A DNA stretch of 64,000 bases from positions 1-64,000 of the forward strand of contig OENT01000710.1 of assembly GCA_900239685.1 (NCBI GenBank). The letters run 5' to 3'. Position 1 is the stretch's first letter. Each line of letters begins with the position of its first letter. Shown here one piece after another: positions 39,324-52,650 of this stretch. The notes under the pieces are model-generated. The model was not told the DNA's origin and did no database searches. It saw only the letters and a program-made list of their open reading frames with translations. A program made the translations under genes and the position numbers. Origin of the DNA: Rotaria macrura (lineage: Eukaryota > Rotifera > Eurotatoria > Philodinida > Philodinidae).

Positions 39324-42300
39324 TTATTTTAATCGATCAGCTAAATTTTCAGCTTGTCTAATGTCTTCTGCAAGTACTGTTGCATGAATAGAACTTTTGA
39401 CACGAACGATCGCTTCATTTAAACCTTGTGGTTCTTGCAAAAGCATTGCTTGTGTTAGTTCTATTGAAAAAAAAAGAGTATAGAATAATCAACGGTTTCG
39501 TATTTCTTTTTACTGACCTCTTCTATATGTATCAGCATCACTTAAAATCGCTCCTTCATAAACAACATATTGTCTTCCTTCCAAATGATATTGATGTACA
39601 TCTTTGGGACGATCAGTATAAAACTGATCAAGTACACGACCATCAACGGGTGATGTTGCTCGTTCAATTTTATCATGTCTTTTAGGTAACATGTCTGAAT
39701 TTCCTGCATTGATGTTTGGTGTTGAACGAGGAACAAGTGTTTGTTTAGTTGGTATTTGAAGTGAAGTAGCTCGATTTGGTTTAGGCGATGTAACAACATG
39801 GACACGATCTTGACCACCATTTCCTAAAAATAAATTCCTTTAGTTGCGTAATCTCAATATTGAAGTATAAATGAAAATAACCAGAGTTGATTATTGTTGT
39901 TCATGAGAGTATTTGATATAAACCTTTATCAAAAAGTAAATGCCTACTTGATTGAACCCCTCCTTGTCAGCAAGGTAGTCAATATAATGAAAATTGAGTT
40001 TAGTGTTTAGTGCGATACTGAAAAATCTTCAATATTAATTGTCAACGATCTGTTTGAATAATCGTGTTTTTTTCTCATCCCATATACTAGAATCCTCAAG
40101 CGAAGAATATCATCGCCGTCAACAGAGGATGATAACCGAAATGATATGTCAATAGAGCTCAATACCGCTGATACGGAAAAAAAAACAATTTGTAAATGAA
40201 GCGTAAAATGGGTAATTGATAAATTCTTAAAATTAAGTTAATTATGCTTCGATCTATCATTTCTTTCTAGTATAAAACTTTAGTTTTTGGACACCGACAA
40301 TATCGTTTCGAGACATTAAAATTGACCCTTAAAAATCGTTTCATATTTTGGAATCTGACAGCTTTCAATCCTGTTTCCGATGAGGAATCTGTGTGTATCG
40401 TATGTGGAAATCGTGTTAGTTTTCAATAAAATGATTTTACTAGCATATGTTAGATTAGTTTTATTATTAGAGTACTGTTTTTTGACAGCTTTCTGAGGCC
40501 CTCCAGATGTTTTTCTTGTTCCTCGATGGGAAAATAAAAATAAAAAGAATGGTGTTGTCGTACTCTAGTTCTGGCAGACCAGTAGAGATTGCTGGCTTTT
40601 GAAGTCAACTATTTTCATATTTTCTTAATTCTAGAGTGAGATCATTGAAAAATTAATTGTGCTAGATTGAGTATTTATTACCGATGAAGAAAAGTATGCC
40701 ATTGATGAGTATAATCGATACAGCTGTTATAAATCCCGCCAAAAGTGATGCGATAACATCTAAAATACCGAAGGACATGAATCTCAATAAGCATTCATCC
40801 AATATATTGATTTACCTTTATCAACACTAGTTGGTACTAAGGAAATATATGCTGAACAATATGCAATACAAAGAATAAGACCAAGCATTAAGCAACCCTC
40901 AATAATCATTGATACCAATGTTAATATCAGACATACCATCCATTTTTGTACTGTAGAGAAAAAAATATATACGATTGTTATTTGTTTTCCTAGAGGCAAC
41001 AATAATTATCATTTACCTCGCGTTCGATTCGATACAAGAATTAAAATATCGAAAAGAAAAAGTTGACCAGCTAGACAACCAAGTATAGCTATGATTAATG
41101 GTATTTGTATTATGTCTTCATCTAGCAAAAAATCAAAACGAACAAGAAAATTCTCTTTACGCTTTCTTTAAAATGATAAAAACTAGTTTTTCCTACATTG
41201 TACACCCCATAAAATAGCAAATGCAATAATCATCATCAATGATAGTATAACAAACGAGATTGTTATAATAACGGCATGTTTATCAATATTAAAATGATTA
41301 CTTAAAAACAGAATAAAACAGAAGAGTAGAAGCCAGTTGATAAGTAGAATAGAATATGTCCACCAATGTTTATAAGAACTTGCATATGAACCAATACATC
41401 TATTGCTATTCGATAGACGAGAATTTAAAATAATTTTCGCTTCTCTTTTTATTGAAGGTATCGCTAAATTGAAAAAAAAAACAAAAAAAGCAAGATTTAG
41501 CATATGAATCAACGCTAGGAATTAGTTAGATATTTTAACATTCGAATCGAGATCATAACGAAAATTTATATCTCCTAACAGAACTACAATCGATTTGTCT
41601 CGGTCTCCTCACATGACACTATTAAATCACGTACCTATTGCACATGGAGCTGGTAATAAAGTACTGCATAAGTAATTAGTGATGCACCGTAAAGAAGTAT
41701 CATACGCTGCACAATGAGTTCCGATGGCTACTTCGTAAGTACTATTTGAACACCATGTAATCGTTGAGTCATCAACAATCGATCCATCGATCCAATGCCA
41801 ATGAGAATCATAAACTATTCAGTGAAAAAAATGTACACGTTAAGTCAATATTAGATTTCATTATTTCTACTAATATAAATTTGCATAAATAATCATCTTC
41901 GAAACAACAATCATCTCTTTTCGTTCAGTCGAATAGAATAATTCTTTCTATTCTGATAAGATTTGTTGAGTTGATCGCCGTAAAATTTTACTACTACGTT
42001 AACTTACATGTTGCAAAATTATTTGCACCTATCCAAAAAGAACCATGTCCACCAATATTTGAATGTTTTAAATTCATGAATTGTTTCATCGTCTGTATTT
42101 GAATCAATATACCATCGATTGTTCTACTTAAACATTGATTATAAGCATCGGACCATGCTAATGGTGTTCGTTTAAAATAATAACAGACATTGGTAACATT
42201 ATCGATAGTAAATGGACTAGAACATTGACTATTGACTATGAAAATGAGAATATAATTTACATATGGAAAAGAATATTTTCGTTCCGAACATTACCTTGTC

Positions 42301-42355
42301 CAACGTATTCAACAGTTAGAAAAAATGATATAAGATTCAGCATTAATAATTTCAT
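39324..42355 (-). CDS. C-type lectin-like domain multi-pass membrane protein
   Basis: Nine exons join in frame to 498 residues: 42355-42295, 42235-42008, 41814-41635, 41463-41197, 41121-41017, 40950-40816, 40759-40682, 39823-39518, 39460-39324. A signal peptide (MKLLMLNLISFFLTVEYVG) leads into a C-type lectin-like domain at about residues 22-155: CYYF, AWSDAYNQC, FWIGANNF, HWHWIDGS, ITWC, CAAYD and paired cysteines. The usual Ca2+/sugar motifs EPN and WND are not seen, so the ligand may not be sugar. Five hydrophobic segments follow, at about 190-212, 219-243, 252-276, 285-315 and 328-350, then a polar tail of about 150 residues. This suggests a cell-surface receptor with the lectin domain outside. 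Intron 7 is 858 bp while the others are 56-192 bp. No close family name was recognised for this architecture. Confidence 0.88.
39824..40681 (-). other. Unusually long intron 7 of the lectin-domain gene
   Basis: This 858 bp intron sits between the exon ending ILFFIG and the cytoplasmic-tail exon. Its donor GTAATA and acceptor TTTTTAG are sound. The inside shows no ORF; an old insertion is likely, but no ends were identified. Confidence 0.6.
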
Positions 42356-45300
42356 GTTGTATGGAACGCTTAATCTTAAGTTTAGATTGTAAACGCTACT
42401 GTAGCTGTTGTCGTCATCTCGTCTGATAAACGTTGTTTGTGCGTATCTAACACATAGAATGATTTCTCAGATCGTCAATTTTCTCTTTCTCTCTTTTCTT
42501 GCGCTTTATTGGAAGTCTACTTGTTCATAGAAAAGGACGCATTACTTTTCACAGATGTTCTTTTTCTCAGTCGCTCTTCTATTGTTACTAAACGCTGGAT
42601 TGTCGATGTTTTTTCTTCTCTATTTATTTGAGCATATGCAAAAAAACACAGTCAATCATTTTTCCAATAAAATTTTCTCATATCTTTTTTTGATTTCAAA
42701 CTAACATATGATTCAATGTTGTTCAAAATTTTAGAAACTGAAAAGTAACATAAAGATTGCTTATGAACGAAATATAAATAACTTTCGTAGTAGTTAAAGT
42801 AACAACAAACATGTCTCCTTGATTAATACCAATCGATTCGAAGAAGATTAGTTGAAAATGACATATTTAATACTTTATGTTGTATTTCCCATCATAAATC
42901 AATCTCAACGATTGATGATTTACGCACCTATTCTATAACTCGGTATACTCATTTTTAAACATCAGACTAATCATGATGATAATATCATGTACGTTGTTCG
43001 TCGGGGACAACGATTCTTTTTAATGTTAATTAATTATAAGATTAGTTGTCAATGCAAACTTGCATGAAATTAAGAAGAAAAAAAATACCGTTCAAATTGG
43101 CAACATTATTTTGGTACCATGTAAGATAGTTGATATCAACAAACTAGATCTGTGATGTATCAAATAAAATGTTGAAGAAAAGAATTTCTCGAACATTGTC
43201 GTCATCATGGCAATCATGTGATATTCAATGACATAATAACCAATGGAAAGAACAATAAAAGAGAAATGATGTAGGTGACATGAGATATATTGTCTAAGAA
43301 TAAAAATAGAAGAAAGACATTAGCATCAAATGTCTTGTGTAAAAGTTTAAGAATGGATTATATGTTAAATAATTGACTATTGAAAAGATTCTGATTACTA
43401 TTCAGTACAATTGAATGTATAGGATATTCTTACAGAATACAGTAACGTTTCTTCTCTTATCAAATTCAGAGCATGTTTTATTCGATTCAATGAAAAGATT
43501 TTAAAGAGACACTTCTTTTATTTGTCCACATAAATCTTGTTATTGAACTTCAGTATGGAGTTATTCATTATTCGAATTGGTGTTAGAGTTATTAATCGAT
43601 AATTTATTAATAAAATTTATTCGATATTTTTGATTCAAATCGAGTTTTATAATAAGATGCCCATAATTCAAATATTGAATGTCGGAAAAATATAAATCAA
43701 TCGTAGATAATATTTATATGTTATAAGTATCAATAAAGTATAAATCATTAATTGATAATTCACTATGGCATACATATGTGAAAGTTATTCAAATTTAGCA
43801 TCGACTTCCAGCGAAAGATATTGTTCTTCATGATAGTAACAAGTTCTTGCTTTTAGCGGGATTGAGACAACGATATGAGGAAAACTTATTGAAAATCTAG
43901 ACAAACATTAGAGCGCAGTAATAAAAAAAACTATTTTCATCATTTTTTTTCTCATTATTTGAAACTAATTTATTATTTATGATTAATATGAAAAGCACTG
44001 CAAAGAAATTAGGACTTTATTATTGTACGATGAAAATCGAAAACAAATTAAACTACGAGATTTTCTATGAAGCAATTAAATAAGTGTTTTTTATTAAGAA
44101 TGGAAAAGATTGTCCTATGTATAATATCGTATTCTTACAATTCCATCGATCTAATTTTGAAAAATAACGACACGTAAACAATGTTAAAATCTTCGATTTT
44201 CCCCATTCGATAGCCAAGATTGAAGAGCATGTTTTCAGAGAATCTATGACAGAGTGCCATTGACTTCAAGATTCTATGACATAATGTTCAACTAGTCGAC
44301 ATCTAGGAAACTAAGATGAGTCACTTTAGAACTGTTTTCTTCACTCTATGAATCTATCAAATATGAATGTCGAAACGAATCGATTGAAAACTCTATCGAC
44401 TCACATCATACAATCAGTCGGCTATACAGTTATAACATTGAATGGAACAATCGGTCTATTTGAATTTCTTCTCTCTTTTATATATACTCATCGATCAGCT
44501 TTGTTATTGATAATCAATTAGAAACAGTTAAGAAAAGAAAAATAATGAATGAAATTTTTCTCATATTTTTCTGTTCTTTTCAAACGAATTAATACCAAAA
44601 TATTCACACAAAGCACATGAACTTCTTCTCATTTTATCTAGAGATATTTTCAAAAGATATACATATATGTATATATCACTAAATAAAATATTTCTATTAT
44701 TTCATACATGATAACAAAAGCTGCTTTACATATTTCACTAAAATTGTTCATTTTGTTGTTCGAATATAGAAACATTCATTGAATATAATCAATATGAATA
44801 AGATTCATAAATCAAGATACAAGAAAACAAAACAACAGATGGAAGTTTATTAAAAAAAAAAAAGCTGATGATAATTCGAAACGTGTATGCATGTATCATT
44901 AGTACGACATGTTCACATTTTCTTTTTCACATCAGAATAGACAACAATAACATACAATAGATCACGGAGAGAGAGAAAGATAGGTGAAATCAATTTTTTT
45001 GAATCCTACTTGACAAAATTCACTCTATTCCTATGATTCAAATTTATTTATTCTTCGTTCATATGATACACCTGATTGATTGGACATATGTTCTTAAAAG
45101 AAAGTGAAATTCATCATCGATGAACCAAACTATAGCCGTTTCACTACGAGATACTGTTGATATCTAAGAAGACTTAACTATAATTTGTAATATTCTTTGC
45201 ATTTGAATGAATATGTATGATAGAAGTAGACATGAACTGTGTGATTTTTTAGCTCATTTATTAGAACTTCATTCGATAAACATGCTCGTCTTACGTCTTT

Positions 45301-45689
45301 TGTTCGAATATTTATTTGTCTACAGAAAATCTTTCATCCGAAAAATCTATTTGACATGATGATAAATCGTATTCATGATAACGAAAAAAGAAGAGAAACG
45401 TGCAAGAATGATGAGTGGGTACCATCATGCTTGTTTATTTGTTTAAAAAACGAACAATATTCTTTGGCATTTTAACCAATAGAAAACGAGAAATATTAAA
45501 CATGATTTGTTTCGGATGAGAAACGAAAAAATTTAACTTCAAAGATATTTTTTTCATGTGAATCGATTAGTCGTCGTCTTCTTCTCTCTCTCTCTCTCTT
45601 CTCGTCAAACTCGAACTCAACTCGGCACGTATAAATATCAAACATTTTCATTCGTTTTACTTCATTCGTTGTTGTTGTTGCTGTCATCA
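42356..45689. other. Intergenic region between divergent genes
   Basis: The lectin-domain gene reads left and the Bicaudal-C-like gene reads right, so both promoters lie here. No gene is seen. A CT microsatellite occurs at about 45581-45600, shortly before the TATA-like box at 45630. Confidence 0.55.
45630..45637 (+). promoter_or_regulatory. TATA-like box of the Bicaudal-C-like gene
   Basis: TATAAATA lies 53 bp before the chosen ATG at 45690, directly after the CT-rich run. Position and sequence fit a core promoter, supporting a transcript that begins just before the first seen KH domain. Confidence 0.45.
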
Positions 45690-48639
45690 ATGCATACGAA
45701 CAATATGGATCGTGTAACATTTAAAATTGAAATTCCATTCACTGATCATGCTCATTGTATTGGCCGACAAGGAAATCAAATACAAAGTATTATGATGGCA
45801 ACTGATACACATATTCATTTTCCTGATGGTAATCGAGAGCCTAATGGAACAAAATCGAATCAAGTAAATTGCAAAACAAGTTTATTTAGAAAATGAAATA
45901 ACAATTGTTTGCTTTTCCATTTAAAATAGGTATCTATATCTGGTACGACCACGTCAATTGAACAGGCTCGTAAACGTATTCGAGAAATTTTACCAATGTC
46001 ATTGAAATTTCTCATACCACCAAGAGAATTAATTCATATGGTCAATGATGATTATCCATTGTTTAAATATGTTCGAGCACGTTATGGTGTTATGGTTTTA
46101 CCACGCCCATATGTTAAAACTGGTGATGTCTACTGTATTGTTCGTGGATTGTATGTTAGAACAAGTTCTTTTAATTTTCGAAGAAAAAACAATCTTTCTT
46201 TTTCTTTTTTTTTTTTATAGAATCAATCAACCAGAATTAGCAGAAGCAACTGAATATTTAATTCAAGCATTCTATGGTTTTGAATCATCATTAATCAAAG
46301 TCACTTGTCAAACAGAAGTCAGTGAACAATATCATGGTTATTTACAGACTCGTCAACAATCAAAAGATATGTGTATAGCAGCTATTGAACAATACACACA
46401 TACAACAATACAATTTCCAGCAACACTGACGAATATAAATAGTTATGGACGACGAACATCAATAACAATAGTTGGATCACCAACACAAGTTTGTCAAGCG
46501 AGAAAATTATTTGATGTAGAACAATGTTTTTATTTTTGTTTATATCCATACGTAATGAATTTATTTTTCGTTTACATCTACTTAGTTATGTTTACCGATT
46601 ATTTTGACTTTTGAAATATCCATCGACAAAGAACCAACACGTGGTATGAAGGACTTGAACGTTCATAGACGGAGATTTTATATGTTTTTCTTTTTGTTTT
46701 TGATTCAGTTGATATTGCACTTATTAAAGATAAATTCAATGTCACAACGACTGTGCGAACACGAAAAGATAAAATTGGAAAAGTAGTATTTCTCTTCCTA
46801 TTGTTTTATTTTTCATTAATCTAATTTTATCAATGTTTAGTTAGTAAGTGTTCAATCACAAGAGTACAACAGTGAACAGTTATTTTGTGCACGTTCAATT
46901 ATACTTGGCTTATCAGAAGTAAACAACAATGTTTTACCAATATCAATGATTCATAATACGCCATTCAATTCGCGTACGTATTTGAGAAGAATAGGAGAAT
47001 CATTTTTCTCTCGTCGAAATAAACTTAACGTTGCACACAAAAACACGAATGAAACTTTCATCATACAATATTTTCATCGGTCGCTTAGTTAATACTTTAG
47101 AGTGATTAATGATGTTGGTTTAATGAAAAAATTCTTGTAAGACTTGAGATAATTGTTATGCTCATCTTTATCATGCTATTTGTTGCTTAGTAGATCATTT
47201 AAGTAAGTCTTTTTCCTATATAAACCCACGAGTCCAATTCATCGACATCCTCTCTGAACAAGTGTTTGATTAGATATATAAAGTCTAAAAAACTATCATT
47301 CGTTTTTATTTAGAAAAATTCTATTCGTTACAAAATTTAGTTCATACATGAAGTTTAGTTTTAGTACACTCGTTAATAAAAACTAGAAGAAAAAAAAAAA
47401 TAACATCTGCCGTCAATGATTGATCATCCTTTGAATTTCTATTTGTTTTAGTACCGGCTTCTTCTTCGTCTGTGACAACGATACCCATTGGTCATCTACC
47501 AGACAGTATATTAATTCCAATTGAATCTTACTATGTTCCGTCAACACAAAAAATTGATCCCGTATTGATACCATCGTAAGAAAATCCTTTTAAATATTTA
47601 CTGATTAATCGAGTTCGACACGTCTATACTACTGTTGGTCTCCTATTGCACATAATGATGAAATTTCGAATAAAAGATCTAGTTAAGTACTATAGTACAA
47701 CATGAGCAGCAACACTGAACAACATTTGATTGGGATATGTTGAGATTTGATTTCACTGTGAATTAGATCATATTTTATCTATATTCTTCGTTTGATTTTG
47801 TTGAAGAACAAAAACAAATACAACAAAGAAACCATCACCTATTGGCCATGAACGATCATCATTGCGAAGTAAATCTTTTCAGTTTGCTTGTTGCTTTTCG
47901 TCAAATAAATAGAGTTGTTTCTTTTCTTTCTCGTTGTACTCTAGACATCGATCAAGATAATACAATTGGATCAAAACATCATGAACAATATTCAACTGTA
48001 AGATTTTCTAAATATTTCTTTCTTTATTATTTCCACGAAAAATCATTTTATAGTCTTCGATTCTTGACCCATTCAAATATCCCAATAGTAAGTTCAATGA
48101 ACTATGTGCCATATTAAATAAATGAAAAAAAAATACAATATAGATCCTGCGTTATCTCAACATAGTCGTTCGACTAAATTATTTACGTTGCTTCGTTCAG
48201 TAAATTGGGTATCATTTGAACCAAATGAAGTAAGTTGACACTTAGTAGAAGGACAAAACAAATTCTATTCATATACATTCATTTATCTATATTCTTTTCT
48301 ATAATTGCTCATCATTTAATGGAAAAAAAAAATTTCTTGAAACTTTCTGAGTACTTTCTAATTTGTGGCATGTATTTTTATCATTAGAAAAGTGGAAAGT
48401 GACTAAGAACCGGAAAAGAAAATTCTTCTCTTATGATTATTAAATTTATAGTGTTTCTTTTTTTTTTGTTTAATATTGTCTAGACAATCCTTACGCCAGT
48501 TTCTTTGAATACAAATGACTATGATAACTGTCTGAATCGTTCAACATCTATCGACTTGAAGATACCATTACCATACTTTATCGACGACATCAATAAAAAC
48601 TTTGCTCATTTACCATCATGTTCACTTTTGTCTATTTAA
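45690..48639 (+). CDS. BICC1: Bicaudal-C-like KH-domain RNA-binding protein, short form
   Basis: Twelve exons join in frame to 489 residues: 45690-45863, 45930-46150, 46221-46515, 46586-46643, 46709-46782, 46841-46973, 47452-47575, 47807-47868, 47945-47997, 48054-48087, 48144-48229, 48484-48639. The first domain matches the second KH of Bicaudal-C: VTFKIEIPFTDHAHCIGRQG, then THIHFPDGNRE and KSNQVSISG; its GXXG loop is GRQG at residues 25-28. A KH-like segment follows, then another KH (IQFPATL, VCQARKLFDLCLP) in which GXXG is lost (TRQQ), and a last KH-like part (VSVQSQEYNSEQLFCARSIILG). The rest is Ser/Pro-rich with no recognised domain. Bicaudal-C binds mRNA and recruits deadenylation factors. 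This copy lacks the usual first KH and the C-terminal SAM domain. The start is the first Met ahead of KH, behind a TATA-like box; an upstream exon cannot be excluded. Confidence 0.87.
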
Positions 48640-51600
48640 TCGTTTCTCTTTTTTTGTTGTTGTTCTTGTATTAATTACAATGATAAATGTTCTCACTGTG
48701 GTCTTTCGATTGATCAAAGAATAGAGAAAACTATAAATAGTGTAAAGTGTAAATCAATTTAGTACTATTTTAAAAAAGGTGAATGCGGTTCCATAGGTTC
48801 ATTTCAAGAAAAACAAATATTAGTCTAGAATTATTGTCGTAATAGAGAATGCTATAATAAGATTCTTTATTAGAGGGAAACAAGTGAAACATCACGATCT
48901 ATTCTCATATGTTGAGTAAAAGATTAACACGCGTATCATGAAACACATCCGGAAAGTGGTTTCTGTCATTGTCTAAAAGAAAAAATGATGCGGTATGAAA
49001 CATATCTCATATTCATCTAATGATAAAGCAAATTGAAAGAAGATCATTCTAGGAAATTATTATCACTGCTTTCAACATGAATAGAGAAGAAATTATTGTA
49101 CCTGATTGAAACAATCTATAAAAAAAGAAGCAATTCCGGAAGATATCAAACCATCGATGAAATACTATTTGGCCTCAGATAACAATTACTCGTATGTTAT
49201 GAAGAGACTTCTCAACGATAAAAAAAAAATTTTTAACATCTAAAAAGAAAAACGAAAATGTCTGCAGCATATACTCTTGAGACTTGCCATCTCTTCTGCT
49301 TTTTTTAAATAATGTGTTATTAAGAGTTGCTGATGCTTTTTGTTCTTGATAATTGGATGAACACTCAGAAGTATTTAACAGAAAAAGATAAAATTCCTAT
49401 TGTTATTGATGCTTTTGGTTTACGACAAAGTAAAGCACGGTTATTCATAGTTAACATTAGAGTGTCTGGCAATTCTTGGTGAAAGTTCAAACTACAATGG
49501 ATTTACAAGAAAATTATTTGAAAAACATATGGCTTCCTGTTTCCTCTTGCAAAGTATTTATCTTAAGTGGTTTGGTTAGTATATTTACCAAAGTTTATAC
49601 GTTTTACATGCAATATCTAAAATCTGAAAGTATGTTCATAGATGATGCTGAATGGAATTTTAAACACTCCTTTTCCTAGTTCAAACGATGGCAATAATGA
49701 TGTTCTTGTGTTGAGAGATCACATTATCCAATATCTATAATATCAAAGTTGACTTTCGTGTTTTGATCTAGAAATATGTAAATGCTTAGATTAACAATAT
49801 AATTTTAGAGACAATGTTTCGTCTTCGTTTAGGTATAGTCACTCTTTAGAAGAAAAACAAATATTTCACAAATTTATCTTTAATTTTAACATGAGGAGAT
49901 TAAAATCCTTCTGATACATGTAATCCATGTGACAGAATTAGATCATATGATCAGTGAGAGGAAATGATTCTATTCATCAAACTATAATTTTCAATGGAAT
50001 GCCTTCAATCATGATTTTTGCAATAGTAATACTACCAAGATTAAGGAACAATTCAAGTTTTTCTAAGATAAATTTCCTTTAGTTATATTCTACATCTGTC
50101 TATGATGTATGCTACTGGCTATTCCATTGAGAACTGTACTTTTGAGAATATACTACGAACTAACTATGCATTTTTATGATCGAAATGGCCTTGAACAAAC
50201 TCCCACTTTTCTTTACTCATTTTGATAGAGATTTACCTAGTCAGTGCAGGTTATTCATTAAGATATGATTGACTCTAAATGACTTTGACAAACCGTAATA
50301 ATTTGAATATAATAACCATTTTTTTTTCTTTGATGCAGTTTCTAAATTGCTTTATAATCGCATAAAAACCAAGAAAATCTACTTCACATACGATCGAAGT
50401 TCGAAACATACTTCAATCACATGGTAAAGATTCATCGATGATATTTGATAGTAAATACTTAAGCGGTTAAAAATAAAAGAATGCACATGATCTTTTGGAA
50501 TATGTAACTATTCATGTATTGAGCATTTTTATTCTTTCTCTTAGAAAGTGACACCTAGCTCAGTGTTCTAGATGCTTATTTCTTCCATACTACTGACTCT
50601 TTTACCGTTCTCATCATTGATTTTGATTGCAATGTAATATTAAAAAACCTATGTCTATATTTTTCTAAAAATTTTCATGACTTGAAAACATAGCAACAAC
50701 TGATTTAAATTACATCGATTTAATGAAATTTTCATTTCACGGAAGATTGACACTAGAACGTTAGGAAAAGCAAATTTTATTTTTCACGATACTTTAGACG
50801 CATTCTTTAATATATATGTTTTCTTTTATTTAGTCGATAAAAATTAGAATTTTAATTTATGATAATAATTAATTTTGCATTAAAGTCAAGTGATGGTTCT
50901 TGTTTCTCAAAATCATGAACAACTAGTAACAATAACGATGTAGAAACTCAAAATCATGAACAACTAGAAATGATAACGATGTAGAAACTCAAGATCATGC
51001 AAAGAAAATGATATCAAGTTAATGAAAGTCATATTGTGTTTCTAGTTTCTAACAACATTTCAAATCTTAAAATGAGAAACAATATAGACATTGATATGCT
51101 CATGTCATGTCTGAAGTTTTTCAAGCAAATCAACATCATGCATTGAAAATAGTATCGAAGTAACGTATAAATTGGAGTTCTTGTAATTTTTTTTTAATAA
51201 CCGAGTTCATGAAATGAGAATAATGCAAAAGTTGTCGAACTAATGGAATAATGATTTTGACGTTCATGAACAAAGTAAAACTATGACATTTTTTTTTCTA
51301 GAAAATTTGATCAAATAAACATTTAAATGAACATTTGTTTTTGTTTAGTAAGTCACTAGTATGTACATTTATTTGTCCTTTGGAGGTAATTTATTAAAAG
51401 TAACCAAAGAAAAACTTTCATAGGTTGTTTAATCTAACTTGTTTTAAGAATCGTATTAGAATTAATTAAAATTACTTAATCATCTTCATCAAGATTATAT
51501 CATTTGAAATAAAAATCAAGATACTACGATAGTTTATTATTTATGGAGGATAAACTATATCGGCAGTATTTGGAAATTTATTCAATAATTTTGATAGAAA

Positions 51601-52650
51601 ATATTGACACATGATGTATAAGACGACGATTGTGTCAATAGCTTCAGGATATTCTTTTCTCTCTCTCACTAATCGATCCGTGTTCATTGATTTGAATTTG
51701 TTTTTTTCTAAATATACTAGAGAATTCATATCAATACATAAACAATATTTGATCAAATCAAAATACTCAAGTAGTTTTTACATTCCCCGGATATAGATTG
51801 ACGACATTCTTTTAAGACAACTGTTGCCCATCAGAAGTTTGTGTGAAAGAAAAATTGAGAAATATTAAAGTTATAACCCTTGTTTTGCAAATTATTGGTA
51901 CAATAGTTTGTCCTCGTCATTTTTTTGTATTTAGACATCGATGATACAAAATGAAAATTATTATGAACAAGTGTATTTATTCTCCATATGATTTGGAAAA
52001 ATAGAACAACACGTATGTCTCTCCATATGTAAAAGACGACCTCATTCTCAATCAAGATCTAATATGAGAAGTAAGAGTTTATTAGATAACGAACGTCATC
52101 AATGAAGAACTTCGTGCCGGATGAGAATTCTTTTCTTACTAAAAAATAAATTCTCATTCTTATTAAATAAATTGCATTTCGACAAAGATCGATCGACAAT
52201 TTCATACAAGTAAGGTATTATATTTTGACACTACTTACGTAATAGAACTAAGAAAAAAACAGTCAGAAAGCAAATATAAGGTACGTAGTTTGACTATCGA
52301 CTATATTTTGTATATTTGACATGTCAATGGAAATAATTTGTATATGCGTCAACCAGCTAACATCGTCAATGGGTATGTTTATTTTTTTCTGACGTAGTCT
52401 TTTTTTATTTTTTTTATTCGATTTTCTCTTTCTCCCGAAAATGATTGAATAAGCATACATACGTATATATATATATATACATCAGATTGCCAATTCTGTA
52501 TTACCTGTATAAGGTGGTGTTATCAGATTGTGCATAGCCTTCAATCATATTTCATTTCTCAATAACGAATATTACTTTTTATATACATATATATATATGT
52601 TACCTGTTGTGCTTTTATTCTTATAGATTTTATTCTTTATTCATTCCCTT
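48640..52650. other. Gene-poor stretch
   Basis: About 4 kb between the Bicaudal-C-like gene and the peptide precursor. A 51-codon open stretch at about 49329-49482 (with IPIVIDAFGLRQSKARLF) looks protein-like but has no recognised family. A 41 bp tandem repeat lies at 50906-50999. AT dinucleotide runs at about 52466-52490 and 52583-52600 precede the peptide gene. Confidence 0.5.
50906..50999. repeat. 41 bp tandem repeat, about 2.3 copies
   Basis: Units start CTCAAAATCATGAACAACTA at 50906 and 50947, and a shortened third copy starts at 50988. The first two differ at only a few bases. There are no spacers, so it is a small tandem duplication, not a CRISPR array. Confidence 0.8.

Noticed and set aside
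44864..44885. CTGATGA followed shortly by CGAAAC, resembling a hammerhead core
   Set aside because: Only about six bases separate the two boxes, so no stem II can form, and no matching stem I was found.
49329..49482. Open 51-codon stretch with protein-like sequence (IPIVIDAFGLRQSKARLF)
   Set aside because: No start context, no splice-linked partner and no recognised family; mentioned only within the gene-poor stretch.
50906..50999. Possible CRISPR-like repeat
   Set aside because: The units are directly adjacent with no spacers, in a eukaryotic genome.
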